Notes: a model not told the origin generated them from the sequence alone. Numbered from the stretch's first letter, positions 17,054-27,215 are shown. The stretch: DNA of 64,000 nucleotides from Priestia megaterium NBRC 15308 = ATCC 14581 (GCF_000832985.1 NZ_CP009920.1:4706501-4770500); one strand, 5' to 3'. Made by a program: numbers and translations.

Positions 17054-17090
17054 TTCTATACATATTTAGTTAACATAATACCTCTTTCCA
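17054..17090 (+). repeat. 3' block of the dispersed element, alone
   Basis: CTATACATATTTAGTTAACATAATACCTCTTTCC, matching the 3' ends of copies at 13.4 and 41.5 kb, without any terminator hairpin before it. Confidence 0.6.
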
Positions 17091-17154
17091 GTAATCAAAA
17101 AAGCCCTTGGAATTTGTTTAAATTCGATGGTCTTGGAATATAGCATAGTCGTTA

Positions 17155-18273
17155 TTATATTACATTTGGTTTCGATCTATCTTTTTTCCTCAAACCATTA
17201 CGAATCATGGAAACTAAAAACATTAACAAGGGTATAAGCAGATGAAAACCCATGAAATAATAGTGCAAAATATCATGACCTTCCTCTAAATGTTCTGAAA
17301 AACTGGAGGCCATGGTCATGGATAAAAAGATGACAATTCCCCCGATTGGTAAAAGAATTTGTTGACGATTGTTTAACTTGAATAAATCCACTATTCCGAT
17401 GACGGCCCCATACAAAAAGATAGAGACTTTAAAAAACACCGTAAGCAACATCGTAAACACAACAACCGCATCAAGTCTTTCTATAAAATCTAAAAGGTTC
17501 ACCTTTCCAATGGTTACTAACGTTGGAAAAACCGATCTCTTTGTTACATCAACACTAAGAACAGCAATATTTAAGCTTGCTGTCCAACTTAAGATCAGAC
17601 CACTTGAAACGATGGCAGATAGCCATACTCTTTTCACTAATTTAGGTCTGTTTAAATGAGGAAGCAACATCGTAAAGGCAATCATTTCACCAAAAGGAAA
17701 AAAGAAAACGTCTCGAAAAGCCACCTTTAAAGGTAGTTTCCATCCATTTTCAAGAAAGGGCTGCAACTTATGAAAATCAGCATTCCCTGAAATAAAAATA
17801 AAGAAGTTTCCTGCCATCCCCAAGAACAGCAAGACAACAATAAATACTTCTGCTGTTCTTCCTAACACTTCAATACCTAAATAAAGAACATAACATATTA
17901 CAAGAACCAGTGAGAAATTGACAGCTAATAATGGGGTCTCTGTCAATGTTGATGAGACTAGTAAATCGCCAAAGTCACGTGCATTTCTAGCAGACATATA
18001 CAAAAAAATTAGGACGTATAACAAACCAATGATCCATCCTAAATATTTACCAAATATTTTCCTTGCATATCCAGTAAGAGGGAGAGTTGAATATTGACGG
18101 AATAAAGAGTAATAGATGAAAAATAAAACCATCCCCATGCACATCCCCAAAAGGATAGCAAGCCAAGCATCTTTTTGTGCGTTTATTCCATAAGCTACGA
18201 TTAATGCAGTTCCTAGGTTGAAAATAAACATCATGGCAAATAATTGAATAACACTAACTTTGGCTTTCTCCAT
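17155..18273 (-). CDS. GerAB-type spore germination permease (orphan B subunit)
   Basis: A 372-residue inner-membrane protein with about ten hydrophobic helices, beginning KAKVSVIQLFAMMFIFNLGT. This is the GerAB/YndE branch of the APC superfamily, which binds germinant amino acids or other small nutrients in the B subunit of the GerA receptor complex. Family segments include SARNARDFGDLLVSSTL and LDFIERLDAVVVFTMLL. GAGGAGG precedes the ATG with a rather long spacing of about 12. The usual A and C partner genes are absent on both sides, so it would need subunits from another operon. Confidence 0.85.
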   Translation of the reverse strand: MEKAKVSVIQLFAMMFIFNLGTALIVAYGINAQKDAWLAILLGMCMGMVLFFIYYSLFRQYSTLPLTGYARKIFGKYLGWIIGLLYVLIFLYMSARNARDFGDLLVSSTLTETPLLAVNFSLVLVICYVLYLGIEVLGRTAEVFIVVLLFLGMAGNFFIFISGNADFHKLQPFLENGWKLPLKVAFRDVFFFPFGEMIAFTMLLPHLNRPKLVKRVWLSAIVSSGLILSWTASLNIAVLSVDVTKRSVFPTLVTIGKVNLLDFIERLDAVVVFTMLLTVFFKVSIFLYGAVIGIVDLFKLNNRQQILLPIGGIVIFLSMTMASSFSEHLEEGHDILHYYFMGFHLLIPLLMFLVSMIRNGLRKKDRSKPNVI

Positions 18274-18473
18274 TGTTTAAGGTATCCTCCTCTTTATCAA
18301 TTACGTGGATGAGTATGTATATGTTTATTAAGTGAGTGCTGCTAAAATACATTTAGTCTATTTATTCATCCTATCCTACTTTCTATTTTTAATACTTTTA
18401 AGGGGTGAGAAATGCATACTATATGCAACGTTAGTTTACATAAACATTCTTATAGGTAGTTATAACAAATAAA

Positions 18474-18504
18474 AAAGGTAAGCCATTAACTAAGGCTTAC
18501 CTTT
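18474..18504. terminator. Terminator after the MFS gene
   Basis: AAAGGTAAGCC pairs with GGCTTACCTTT; A and T flanks suit both directions. It ends four bases before the stop at 18508. Confidence 0.75.
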
Positions 18505-18507
18505 CTA

Positions 18508-19785
18508 TTAACCATGTAGTTGTTCGTGAGTATCTATTTTTTCCTTTTGCAAAATCTTATGAGGTTCAGGCAGTAACAAGTTTAAAATAGCTGCTCCTGC
18601 TAAGATCATAATTGAAAGATAAAAAGAAATATTATAACTACCTGTTTCGTTATAAAATAAACCTGGTAAATAGGCGCCCAATGCTGATCCTATTTGATGG
18701 CTAAGGAATAACCACCCTAAAATAAAACCAATGGAGTATTCTTTAAAATATTGGGTAGCTAGTAATTGAGTTGGAGCTACTGTTGCAAAGTCAACTAATC
18801 CAAATAATACTGCAAAAATAAGCAACAATGCAGAATTATGACTGTACAAGAGAATACAAATAGATATCGCCCTCATTCCATATAAAAGGAATAACATTTT
18901 GCGACTACTCCAGCGATCAGCCACAACACCAGATAGTAAGATACCTATAATATTAAACCCAGCAAGTATACTTACGGCAGCACTAGTAACACTTGTTGAA
19001 AATCCGTGATCATGTGAAAAAGGAATAAGATGCGTATCCATTAATCCTGTAGTAGTGAAACCACAAATAGCAAAAGGTAAGATTAAAAACCAAAACTCTC
19101 TTTTTAGAAAGACATTCCATATTGAAGAGGTTGTGTTTAAAGCTTTTTTTTCGACTGTACCTTTACCTTCTTCTACGATTTCGCCTCCAATAGGAACTAA
19201 ACCCTTCTCATTAGGATGATTCCGTAAAAATAAAAGGACGATAGGAAAGACAATAATCACTAAAAAAGCGCCTAATATCACAACTGTCATTTTCCAATTA
19301 AGCCAATGAATTAACATGAGAGATCCTGGGACAAGAAGCATTTGTCCAGCACCAAAACCAGCTTCCATAATTCCAAACGCAAGTCCACGTTTTTCGTTAA
19401 ACCAATTGGTCACAACCACTGTTGCGGCCACATTGGAGGCTCCTCCCACGCCGAGAGAAACCATAATTCCGTAAAGAAAGAATAATTGCCAGGGATGAGT
19501 TACAAAAGATGTGAGAAAAATACTTATACCTACTAGAAAAGTGCTAAAGGATAAAATGAACCGAGCACCCAATTTATCTACAAGCCTTCCAACGAGTGGT
19601 TGAGACAGCCCATAAGTGATAAAACTCAATGTTGAAATAAGAGAAATGGTTCCTCTATCCATTGAGAAATCTGTTTCCCAAGGCTCAACAAAAGCTCCAA
19701 ATGAAAGACGAACACCTTGAACAGCTAAAAAGGTCAAAAATGTAACAAAAACAATAATCCAAGCGTAATGAAATGTTCTTTTCAT
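18508..19785 (-). CDS. MFS transporter (monocarboxylate/OFA-like)
   Basis: A 425-residue, 12-helix transporter. After helix 2 it carries [18 protein letters not shown], the MFS motif A region, and [18 protein letters not shown] matches the helix 4 signature of monocarboxylate and oxalate/formate-type members. The central loop is long and charged. Its start lies 23 bp after the stop of the MarR-GNAT regulator, so the two are co-transcribed. It could import or export an organic acid or an antibiotic-like compound; the regulator suggests a ligand-controlled efflux role, which is inference. Confidence 0.8.
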   Translation of the reverse strand: MKRTFHYAWIIVFVTFLTFLAVQGVRLSFGAFVEPWETDFSMDRGTISLISTLSFITYGLSQPLVGRLVDKLGARFILSFSTFLVGISIFLTSFVTHPWQLFFLYGIMVSLGVGGASNVAATVVVTNWFNEKRGLAFGIMEAGFGAGQMLLVPGSLMLIHWLNWKMTVVILGAFLVIIVFPIVLLFLRNHPNEKGLVPIGGEIVEEGKGTVEKKALNTTSSIWNVFLKREFWFLILPFAICGFTTTGLMDTHLIPFSHDHGFSTSVTSAAVSILAGFNIIGILLSGVVADRWSSRKMLFLLYGMRAISICILLYSHNSALLLIFAVLFGLVDFATVAPTQLLATQYFKEYSIGFILGWLFLSHQIGSALGAYLPGLFYNETGSYNISFYLSIMILAGAAILNLLLPEPHKILQKEKIDTHEQLHG

Positions 19786-19808
19786 ATATTCTCCTCAACT
19801 AAAAGTGA

Positions 19809-20735
19809 TTATTTTTCCCTCAGCTCTAAATCCCAGCGTTCTTCTATTAAAGTAGCTCCCCACAAGGATTTTTTCTCTTGCACTTCCTTTATTTCAAACC
19901 CAAATTTTTCATATAGTAGTCTAGCTGTCACCATATCACTAACGGTCCAAAGAAAAAGGCGTTCATAATCAAGTTCTTTACAGTATTGAACTAGAGAGTT
20001 AATAAGTTGACTCCCTATTCCTTTTTTGTGAAATGACGGATTTACTAAGAACCATCTTAACTGTCCTACCTTATTGCCATCATTCACTAAGCCAATACAG
20101 CCTGCAAACTCGCGATTTATTTCTGCTATCCAGATTCTTTCTATATCAGCATTAAAGGTCTCCTGAAGATATGATAAAAAGCTGTTATCCCATTTATGTA
20201 CTTGATTATAAAATAGCCATTGTTGTTCAATCATGTTGTTAATATCATCAGAGGTATAATAGCTTCTAACAGAAACAGCTTCTTCGCCTTTTTCTTTAAA
20301 TGACGTAGAAAGAATTTCTTGTATGGTATTCATTGAGGCTACAAGCTTTTGTTGTTGATCATGGTCCAAGCTTCCAAGAATATATTCTACTTGCTGATTA
20401 GCTTTTTTCTCCAATTCTTTATAAATCAATTCCCCATAACTGGTTACATATAAAAGATGATTACGTCCATCGTCTTTACACTTTTGCTTATAAATCAATT
20501 TTTCTTTTTCGAATTTTTTGATAATTCTACTTACATAACCGCCATCTAAGTCTAATCTTTCTTGAATGTTTTTAGCTGTACAATTATTAGTGTTATAAAT
20601 TTCAAATAGAATACGAGTTTCTGTTAAAGAAAACGGACTGTCATAGATATGTTCATTTAAAAAGCCCAAAATATCTGTGTAAAACCGGTTGAACTTCCTA
20701 AATTCAAGGCCACAATTACTCTGTACATTGATCAT
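19809..20735 (-). CDS. MarR regulator fused to GNAT acetyltransferase
   Basis: A 308-residue two-domain protein. Residues 1-140 form a MarR winged helix (LTETRILFEIY..., LDGGYVSRIIKKFEKEKLIYK, wing DDGRNHLLYVT). Residues 150-305 form a GNAT domain with the acetyl-CoA motif VNPSFHKKGIGSQLINSL. Such fusions are known in bacilli and actinobacteria, and may acetylate a small molecule they also sense. The ATG is preceded by AAAAGAGGTG. It is the first gene of an operon with the MFS transporter. Confidence 0.85.
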   Translation of the reverse strand: MINVQSNCGLEFRKFNRFYTDILGFLNEHIYDSPFSLTETRILFEIYNTNNCTAKNIQERLDLDGGYVSRIIKKFEKEKLIYKQKCKDDGRNHLLYVTSYGELIYKELEKKANQQVEYILGSLDHDQQQKLVASMNTIQEILSTSFKEKGEEAVSVRSYYTSDDINNMIEQQWLFYNQVHKWDNSFLSYLQETFNADIERIWIAEINREFAGCIGLVNDGNKVGQLRWFLVNPSFHKKGIGSQLINSLVQYCKELDYERLFLWTVSDMVTARLLYEKFGFEIKEVQEKKSLWGATLIEERWDLELREK

Positions 20736-21033
20736 TTTTACACCTCTTTTAAATAATATAAACGTAATTATTTACCAATTCTAACCTTAACACTTGCCTA
20801 AGTCAACTATTTTCCTTAGATTCTATTCTTTTAACAAAGGAATACGATATACAAACTTACCCAACTTAATTAGAAAAGGGTAATCTATTAATAAAGTATA
20901 AGTGACAAGAATAGGTAAGTTATGTTAACTGGGCGCGAATATTTTGAAGCACTAGAGGTAACTAAATTCTATTCTTCTCTCCCCCATAGGTGGTATAATA
21001 TGGATGATTGTATTAGTGAAAGGGGAGAAAGAG

Positions 21034-21504
21034 ATGAACAAACTTGTATTCAAGCAATTTGAAATTGGAAGAGAGTACTTCCTCAAAATCATAGGAGCTG
21101 TTTCGGAGGATCAAACTGATGTGCAGCCAGATGGTTTTAACAACACAATTCATTGGCATACAGGTCACGTTTTGACAGTTACTGAACAAACTATGTTTGG
21201 TTTTCCTCATGCAACAACCCATCTTCCAGCAAACTATATGGAATTGTTCGGAAATGGTACGAAACCAGCCGATTGGACAGGGGATGTACCTACTGTGGAG
21301 GAGCTCAAGATCCAACTAAAAGACCAATTGGCTCGTATTCAGCAAATTCCTGCTGAACAGCTAAACAATAACTTGGAAAAGCCATTTCTGGGATGTAAAA
21401 CCTTTGGAGAGCTGGCGGGTGTTACACTGATGCACGAAGCAACTCATATGGGCCAAATTCAGGCAATGAAGCGAATAATTGAACATGTGGGTGTAAAAAA
21501 TTGA
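21034..21504 (+). CDS. DinB family protein
   Basis: A 156-residue four-helix-bundle protein starting MNKLVFKQFEIGREYFLKII. His residues in TIHWHTGHVLTVTEQ and MHEATHMGQIQAM form the expected metal site of the DinB superfamily. AAAGGGGAG precedes the chosen ATG; the frame is open to an earlier ATG at 21004 with no ribosome site. A good extended promoter (GGTATAATATGG near 20992) lies just upstream. It faces the EamA gene convergently across a shared terminator. Enzymatic role unknown. Confidence 0.8.
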   Translation: MNKLVFKQFEIGREYFLKIIGAVSEDQTDVQPDGFNNTIHWHTGHVLTVTEQTMFGFPHATTHLPANYMELFGNGTKPADWTGDVPTVEELKIQLKDQLARIQQIPAEQLNNNLEKPFLGCKTFGELAGVTLMHEATHMGQIQAMKRIIEHVGVKN

Positions 21505-21542
21505 ATTTTTAAAAATGATATAACAAAGTTATCGGAAGTAAT

Positions 21543-21571
21543 AAAGCCTATATATTTTTTATATAGGCTTT
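21543..21571. terminator. Bidirectional terminator
   Basis: AAAGCCTATATA pairs with TATATAGGCTTT between the convergent DinB and EamA genes. Confidence 0.75.
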
Positions 21572-21583
21572 AGCAGTTCATCG

Positions 21584-22495
21584 TTATATTGAAGCCGAAA
21601 CTTTTTGTTTTCTTCTCAAGTTTAAGAAGCCAGAAGCTGTTAAAACGCCCAAAATAACTAACCACGTACCTATTACTTGAGGTAAGGTAATAAGTGTACC
21701 AGTTAAAATAGAAAGGATCATAGTAACGACTGGAACTAAATTAAAAAATAAAGATGTATTACTTGCACCAATCGTAGCCATTCCTTTATTCCACCATAGA
21801 TAGCCTAATACACTTGTAAATAGAGCCATAAAGAGAATAGCTCCCCAAGCTGACCATGTAACGTGAGACAAGGGCTGAGGGCTTGGTGAAAAAGCTGTTA
21901 AGATGACAAGGCAAAGAGAACCCACAATCATTGTATAAGTAGTTGTCTCCATTGAAGAACTACCATTCAAATATTTTCTCCCTAATACACCATATAAGGC
22001 CCAACATAAGTTCCCTGCTAATATTAGTAAATCACCTTTAGAAATAGACAGTGTTTGAATAATTTCTAATGAACCTTGCGTAAGGACAAGAATAACGCCT
22101 ACTAAGGCAAAAGATATACCCAGCATCTGTTGTTTTGTAATAGGATTTTTTAAAATAAAATAAGCAAAAAGTGCAGTTACTAGAGGGTTAGTTCCCATGA
22201 TGAGAGCTCCGTTTAAAGGTGAAGTGTATTGCATTCCTAAAAAGAAAAAGGCATTGAACCCAAAAATTCCTATGATGCCAAGTAAGATATACATTTTCCA
22301 ATGGATCTTAAGGGTTTTTGACTTTATTTGTTTTTGCAATCCTAATATCAGAACCATAACAAGTGCAGCAATCCCAAACCGCCATGCGGCAGCACTTGCA
22401 GGCGAGAAATAGTGAACAGCATATTTAGCCAAATTGAACGTAGCACCTGTGAAGATAGCAAAACCTATTAACATAAGGTATATTCTACTTTTCAT
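21584..22495 (-). CDS. EamA (drug/metabolite) transporter
   Basis: A 303-residue protein with ten hydrophobic helices in two EamA repeats (first repeat from residue 1, second from about 155, GDLLILAGNLCWALYGVLGRK). This is the usual size for DMT-superfamily exporters of amino acids, purines or drugs. Its start overlaps the MerR regulator gene by 11 bases, so translation is coupled. The MerR protein and its operator upstream make it probable that export is induced by a specific compound. The substrate is unknown. Confidence 0.85.
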   Translation of the reverse strand: MKSRIYLMLIGFAIFTGATFNLAKYAVHYFSPASAAAWRFGIAALVMVLILGLQKQIKSKTLKIHWKMYILLGIIGIFGFNAFFFLGMQYTSPLNGALIMGTNPLVTALFAYFILKNPITKQQMLGISFALVGVILVLTQGSLEIIQTLSISKGDLLILAGNLCWALYGVLGRKYLNGSSSMETTTYTMIVGSLCLVILTAFSPSPQPLSHVTWSAWGAILFMALFTSVLGYLWWNKGMATIGASNTSLFFNLVPVVTMILSILTGTLITLPQVIGTWLVILGVLTASGFLNLRRKQKVSASI

Positions 22496-22889
22496 CTTTC
22501 AAATCTCCAATCATTGTTTCATACGTCTCTAATTTCTCTTTTGTCAGATTCATAACTGTTTCAATCTCTTGTTTTTGCCTTTCTAGAAGAAGTAAGTGTT
22601 TGTTTAAAATATCCGCCCTTGTTTGAACCTTTTTTAATTGAATGGCAGCAGAGTCGATGTTTTCTAGGAGACATCCATCCTTTAAAAATTCCTGGATATC
22701 CTCTAAAGACATCCCTGTTTGTTTTAACATTTTCATAAATTTGAGAAGGCGAATTTCACCTTCTGTATATCTTCTTTTTCCACCTTTTCTTAATGGTGAA
22801 GACAATAACCCAATCTTTTCATAATACCGTAACGTATGAGTTGTAAACCCTGTTTTCATAGCAACTTCGGATATACTATACATTTCCAT
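22485..22889 (-). CDS. MerR-family regulator
   Basis: A 134-residue activator with the N-terminal winged helix MYSISEVAMKTGFTTHTLRY followed by YEKIGLLSSPLRKGGKRRY, and then a coiled-coil dimer helix (about residues 80-125). There is no C-terminal ligand-binding domain and only one Cys (GCLL), so it groups with small AdhR/BmrR-like stress regulators rather than metal sensors. GGAGG precedes the ATG. It is the first gene of a two-gene operon with the EamA exporter, and its own promoter has the stretched spacer typical of MerR control. Confidence 0.85.
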   Translation of the reverse strand: MEMYSISEVAMKTGFTTHTLRYYEKIGLLSSPLRKGGKRRYTEGEIRLLKFMKMLKQTGMSLEDIQEFLKDGCLLENIDSAAIQLKKVQTRADILNKHLLLLERQKQEIETVMNLTKEKLETYETMIGDLKDEK

Positions 22890-22905
22890 TTCCTCCTTTC
22901 TTTAC

Positions 22906-22936
22906 ATGTTACAACTTAGAGTTAGCTCTAAGTCAA
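22906..22936 (-). promoter_or_regulatory. MerR-type promoter/operator
   Basis: Read on the minus strand: -35 TTGACT (22936-22931), a 19 bp spacer, and -10 TAACAT (22911-22906). Inside the spacer and edge lies the palindrome ACTTAGAG-N4-CTCTAAGT (22914-22933). A 19 bp spacer with a central dyad is the hallmark of MerR-controlled promoters, so the operon is autoregulated. Confidence 0.85.
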
Positions 22937-23235
22937 CGATTAATTTGTAAAAAAAGCCCAGATTTTTTCTGATCCTCTTAGTTTAATTACCATAATGTGA
23001 CTTCTAGGCACCAAAAAAGGCTTTTTTTAGAACCTTTTTTAGTAATTAGGTATAGCCTCAAAGGTGATAATATCTTCAATTTCATACTCAATATATAAAA
23101 TCTCAAGATTAATGAGTGAACATTAGAAAGAGCAAATTAATTTAAATTTAAAGTGCCTTTATTCGGATAATATAATAAATAAACTAGGTTTAATTATAAT
23201 CTGGTTTATTTTCTATATTGTAGGAGGCAACAAAA

Positions 23236-23436
23236 ATGGAACACGGTAAAGTGAAATGGTTTAATGCTGACAAAGGTTTCGGATTTATCGAGCGTGAAGG
23301 TGGAGAAGATGTGTTTGTTCATTTCTCAGCTATTCAAGGGGAAGGTTTTAAATCCTTAGATGAAGGTCAAGAAGTGACTTTTGATATCGAACAAGGGCAA
23401 CGTGGCCCACAAGCGACAAATGTACGTAAAGCATAA
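23236..23436 (+). CDS. Cold-shock protein (CspB/C/D-like)
   Basis: A 66-residue single OB-fold protein with both RNA-binding motifs, KGFGFIE (RNP1) and DVFVHFSAI (RNP2). It acts as an RNA chaperone that keeps transcripts unfolded in the cold or on entry to stationary phase. GGAGG lies before the ATG. An AT-rich leader of over 100 bases precedes it, compatible with a cold-regulated leader, though no specific structure was verified. A clean terminator follows. The CshA-like helicase gene, a usual functional partner, lies close by on the other strand. Confidence 0.95.
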   Translation: MEHGKVKWFNADKGFGFIEREGGEDVFVHFSAIQGEGFKSLDEGQEVTFDIEQGQRGPQATNVRKA

Positions 23437-23447
23437 AAAACCATCCT

Positions 23448-23480
23448 AAAAACAGACTCTACCTTCAGAGTCTGTTTTTA
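23448..23480 (+). terminator. Terminator of the cold-shock gene
   Basis: AAAAACAGACTCT pairs with AGAGTCTGTTTTT, then TTTTA. Confidence 0.85.
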
Positions 23481-23522
23481 TTTTAAAAGTCCTTTTTACC
23501 AGAACTCATTCAATAGTAATTG

Positions 23523-23693
23523 TTATTCATGTTTCATTAATTCTTCTTCAAAGAAAAAAGTACCAGGATATTTATCGACTGTATAAGAGTATCTTTTCAT
23601 GTTTTTTACATAATGACTTTTTAAAATTGTCACTAATTCATTAGATTCTCTTATAGCTACTACTTCTCCATTAGTAAATATACTTTGGCTCAT
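23523..23693 (-). CDS. Small hypothetical protein (56 aa)
   Basis: The frame reads MSQSIFTNGEVVAIRESNEL, then VTILKSHYVKNMKRYSYTVD and KYPGTFFFEEELMKHE. A GAGGG ribosome site lies about nine bases before the ATG. The early TNGEVVAIRESNELVTILKS segment looks like a small SH3/KOW-like barrel, which is a guess from pattern only. It is soluble and lies between the cold-shock gene and the helicase. No family is recognised. Confidence 0.55.
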   Translation of the reverse strand: MSQSIFTNGEVVAIRESNELVTILKSHYVKNMKRYSYTVDKYPGTFFFEEELMKHE

Positions 23694-23916
23694 ATCTTCA
23701 TCCCTCTAATACCAGAAATAATAAAGTTTTTACTTTCAATTTCCTTAGAGATAATTGAAATCTCCTAAGGTTCTTTATTTTTGCCGAGTTCTTTTGTATG
23801 GTATTTTTTAGTTCTTCACAATCATAAGGATTAAAGGTTAGTGGTTTTTGACACCTTGCAGTGTGATAAATCTCGATACCTGCTAGTAAAGCATACCGTT
23901 TTCAAACAACAAGAGA

Positions 23917-25326
23917 TTATTTTCTATAATTTTTTTTACGGCCCACTGTCTCTTTTCTACCTCTACCTCTCTTACGTTCTGGTCTTACCTTTTTATTACG
24001 AAGTGGTGCCACTTCAGTCAATTGGACAGGAGCCATATTCGATTCTTTTGTTAAGAGCTTTAAAGTAGCTGACAATAGGGTAACAGAATCCATCTCTTCT
24101 AATAACTTTTCCGCCATAGGTTTATATTCCCCAAACTCACCCTTTTCGATGGCGGTCAAAACGCGGTGAATGACTGCTTCCTGATGTCCAGCCATTACTT
24201 CACTAGAAGTGGGTGGTGATTGTCTAGACATTTTTGTTTTCGTGACATCTTCAATCACTTTTAAGTGATGACGTTCTCTCGGAGTTATAAATGTAACGGC
24301 CAATCCCTTAGTACCTGCCCGTCCTGTTCGACCAATACGATGAACATAGCTTTCAGGATCCTGAGGAATATCAAAATTGTAGACATGGCTGACACCTGTA
24401 ATATCAAGTCCTCTTGCTGCAACGTCGGTTGCGACCATAATCTCAATGGTATGCTCTTTGAATTGACGAATGACATCGGCCCGTTTTGATTGGGTAAGGT
24501 CTCCGTGAATGCCTTCTGCTGCATATCCACGTTTTTTTAGCCCTTCGGCAAGTTCATCCACACGTTTTTTCGTACGTCCAAATACAATAGCCAGGTCTGG
24601 TGATTGAAGATCTACCAGATTGCAAAGAACATCAAACTTTCGATTTTCTGGAATTTCTACATACTGTTGCTCAATATTCTTTACTGTTAACTGCTTCGCT
24701 TTTACCTGCACGAGTTCAGGAGTGTTCATAAATTTCTGTGCTAAACTTTGTACTTGCTTGGACATGGTTGCCGAAAATAGTAAAGTTTGATGGGGAGAAG
24801 AGATGCCACCAAGAATCGTTTGGATATCTTCAATAAAACCCATGTTTAACATTTCATCTGCCTCATCCAGAACAGCCGTACGAATATGATTTAAACGAAT
24901 GGTTCTTCTTTTCATATGGTCCATAAGACGTCCAGGAGTTGCTGAGATAATATGAGGCCTTTTCTTAAGGGCCTTGATTTGACGATTAATGTCCTGCCCC
25001 CCATAAATAGGTAATGTTTTAACTCCTTTTACCTGTCCAATTCGATTTAACTCTTCAGCTACTTGAATCGCCAGTTCACGCGTCGGCGCTAGCACAATCC
25101 CCTGAATTGCTTCTTCAGAAAGCTCAACTCGTTCTATAAGGGGGATACCAAAAGCTGTTGTCTTGCCAGTACCTGTTTGAGCTTGACCAATTAGATCTTT
25201 ACCCGTCATAGCTATAGGAATAGCTTCAGCTTGAATTGGTGTAGCCTCTTCAAAACCCAAATTATGAATGGCCTTTTCAATGTTCTTACTTAAATGAAAA
25301 TCAGAAAACTTTTTCAAGGGTTTCAT
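23917..25326 (-). CDS. cshA: DEAD-box RNA helicase, CshA-like
   Basis: An ATP-dependent RNA helicase of about 470 residues. Visible motifs are Q (FSDFHLSK...GFEEATPIQ), I (AQTGTGKTT), Ia (APTRELA), Ib (TPGRL), II (DEAD), III (SAT), IV-V ([11 protein letters not shown]) and VI ([10 protein letters not shown]). They are followed by a CshA-type helical region and a basic Arg/Lys/Gly-rich tail. CshA works in ribosome assembly, mRNA turnover and cold adaptation. The start is uncertain: the ATG at 25326 is only one base from AGGAG, and a TTG nine bases later is better spaced. The frame is open upstream to 25392. Confidence 0.9.
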   Translation of the reverse strand: MKPLKKFSDFHLSKNIEKAIHNLGFEEATPIQAEAIPIAMTGKDLIGQAQTGTGKTTAFGIPLIERVELSEEAIQGIVLAPTRELAIQVAEELNRIGQVKGVKTLPIYGGQDINRQIKALKKRPHIISATPGRLMDHMKRRTIRLNHIRTAVLDEADEMLNMGFIEDIQTILGGISSPHQTLLFSATMSKQVQSLAQKFMNTPELVQVKAKQLTVKNIEQQYVEIPENRKFDVLCNLVDLQSPDLAIVFGRTKKRVDELAEGLKKRGYAAEGIHGDLTQSKRADVIRQFKEHTIEIMVATDVAARGLDITGVSHVYNFDIPQDPESYVHRIGRTGRAGTKGLAVTFITPRERHHLKVIEDVTKTKMSRQSPPTSSEVMAGHQEAVIHRVLTAIEKGEFGEYKPMAEKLLEEMDSVTLLSATLKLLTKESNMAPVQLTEVAPLRNKKVRPERKRGRGRKETVGRKKNYRK

Positions 25327-25654
25327 GCTCCTTTTCTTATTTAATTCAGAAACGATAAAAGTACTCTTCAAATAGAGATGTTGCTTATTCATTTCTGCGT
25401 AGTGTAAATCAATGTTATTATCAATGGAAGTCCTGTTCTAACGTATCTGTACAAGACCAATTCATGCCTTATTTTATCCACGCTTACGTGTATTTATAAT
25501 TTCTTATATGACCTACAGAGAAAGAAAAGGCAGCCAATATAATATTAGCTACTTTTCCTATTTATAACTTCAGTTTTCGTTAAAATCCTTGCTAATATAA
25601 TAAGTATAAGAAGCACTAATTTGATATTTTTTCTTACATGAATTTTTCTACTCT

Positions 25655-25800
25655 GAGCAAACTACTCAAGATGCTGAGAAGTATCTCCAATCTATAATCT
25701 CATTAACCTATAGAAAAACTTCTTATAGAAATAGGGAGTTTTTCTGCTTTTCAATTTGTATATGTTATAAATCTGTAGTTGACATAATAACAATATCGGA
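25655..25800 (+). repeat. Dispersed hairpin element (copy F)
   Basis: GAGCAAACTACTCAAGATGC, second hairpin GATGC-TGAGAA-GTATC with a G-T wobble, and terminator AAAAACTTCTTAT/ATAGGGAGTTTTT with three wobbles on the + strand. The 3' block ends GTAGTTGACATAATAAC. It lies 3' to the convergent DUF3231 gene. The remaining gap 25393-25654 shows only a weak hairpin. Confidence 0.8.
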
Positions 25801-25858
25801 AATGAAAATATTTGGGTATTTTACTGCTAAGCACTATTCTTAGAATTTATTTTGTAGT

Positions 25859-26866
25859 TCATATGTTGGCTAATTTGTCACGATCTTCAGAAAGTGGGGG
25901 CTCCTCTAACCAGCCATTACTTATCATAATCGTTGCACCATCTTCCGCATATTTAGCAATTTCTGCAGATAAACGAACATAATGGACAGATAAATCCTTT
26001 CTTGTGCTTGTTGCCATCGCTGTACCATAAAAGCCTACACTAAGACCAATCAAAGCTGTAGTCATAAACATCATTAATTTGTCTGAAAAAGGAGCAATTT
26101 TTGAATTTGTTACCTCGTTATCCCAAGACATAGGTGCCGGCAAATCATTATCTTTTAACACAGAACCAAATACCTCTGTATGTTTAAACGCAATCTCTTT
26201 TCCACGCACCATAAACTTTCCTACTTCCTTGGACTGAGCGACTTGACTGAAGCCTATCATTACGGCTTTCCCCAAAGCATTTCTTTGCAAGTTTAAAAAG
26301 AGGTGTGTAATTTCAATTGCTGATAAAGGCCTTTTGTCACCGAACCAACCAGACATAAACTTTTGGTCCTTAACAAAGCTTACTTCTTGAGATGGGTTTA
26401 GGTATGGAGAACGAATGAATAAACCTTTTGATAACAATAAATTTTTAGTTGCACTATCGAACTCACTGAGTTCAAGGATACATTCAGAAAAGTATGCATC
26501 TATATCTGAACGTACAGATACTGTCTTCGCAACAGCATAAAAATTAAGAGCCATTGCCCCCATACTATAGCTGAAATATAACATAAAGCTATCTGAAAAC
26601 AATTTTGGAGCAGAAGTATTTACGTCATCTTTTACTACAAACCCTTGTGGTACAGGGAATTTTTCTTTATGGAAAATGGTAGTTAGTTTTTGTAAATGCT
26701 TTTCCGTTAATTCTAAACCCTTAGCTAGAATTGATTGTACCTGAGTATCTCCTACCACTTTTGAAAAATAGGTAAATAAGCAGTGACACATGCTACTATT
26801 CATGTAAGATGACCACAGTTGAGCAATCTCTGAAGCACTCAATTTAACATTATGTTCGGTTTCCAT
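25859..26866 (-). CDS. DUF3231 family protein (two-domain form)
   Basis: A 335-residue paralogue of the protein at 9.9-10.9 kb with the same layout: VKLSASEIAQLWSSYMNSSM at the start, FMSGWFGDKRPLSAIEITHL opening the second half, and SWDNEVTNSKIAPFSDKLMM near the end. It is soluble and mostly helical. GAGGAGA precedes the ATG. Function is unknown; the family is widespread in spore formers, often in several copies. It is monocistronic. The 350 bp upstream (26867-27215) shows nothing else. Confidence 0.8.
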   Translation of the reverse strand: METEHNVKLSASEIAQLWSSYMNSSMCHCLFTYFSKVVGDTQVQSILAKGLELTEKHLQKLTTIFHKEKFPVPQGFVVKDDVNTSAPKLFSDSFMLYFSYSMGAMALNFYAVAKTVSVRSDIDAYFSECILELSEFDSATKNLLLSKGLFIRSPYLNPSQEVSFVKDQKFMSGWFGDKRPLSAIEITHLFLNLQRNALGKAVMIGFSQVAQSKEVGKFMVRGKEIAFKHTEVFGSVLKDNDLPAPMSWDNEVTNSKIAPFSDKLMMFMTTALIGLSVGFYGTAMATSTRKDLSVHYVRLSAEIAKYAEDGATIMISNGWLEEPPLSEDRDKLANI

Positions 26867-27215
26867 TTACTTATCTCCTCACAGATTTAATCTTTTTTTA
26901 GTATGTGAAATCAATCTATAAGTATTCTTAAAATGCTCACTTTCATTTTCTAGAAGAGAGATTTTCTACTCCCTCAGATATCTTTTTTTATTTGAATGAG
27001 ATTTTATTTTGTGGGCAAATTACAAAAAACGTCAGTTAACTACTACCACTCAAAAAAAGTTATGCTTTACTGTACAGAGGTAATCTTTTTCTTTCCTTTA
27101 TGAAAAACTCATTCTATATTCAAATTGTAACTTTTCTCATAAAAAACATTAGCCTAAAGATAATTTTACATTCAATAATATACGGTATTCCAGGCCAAAA
27201 AGGAAAATACAGGAT

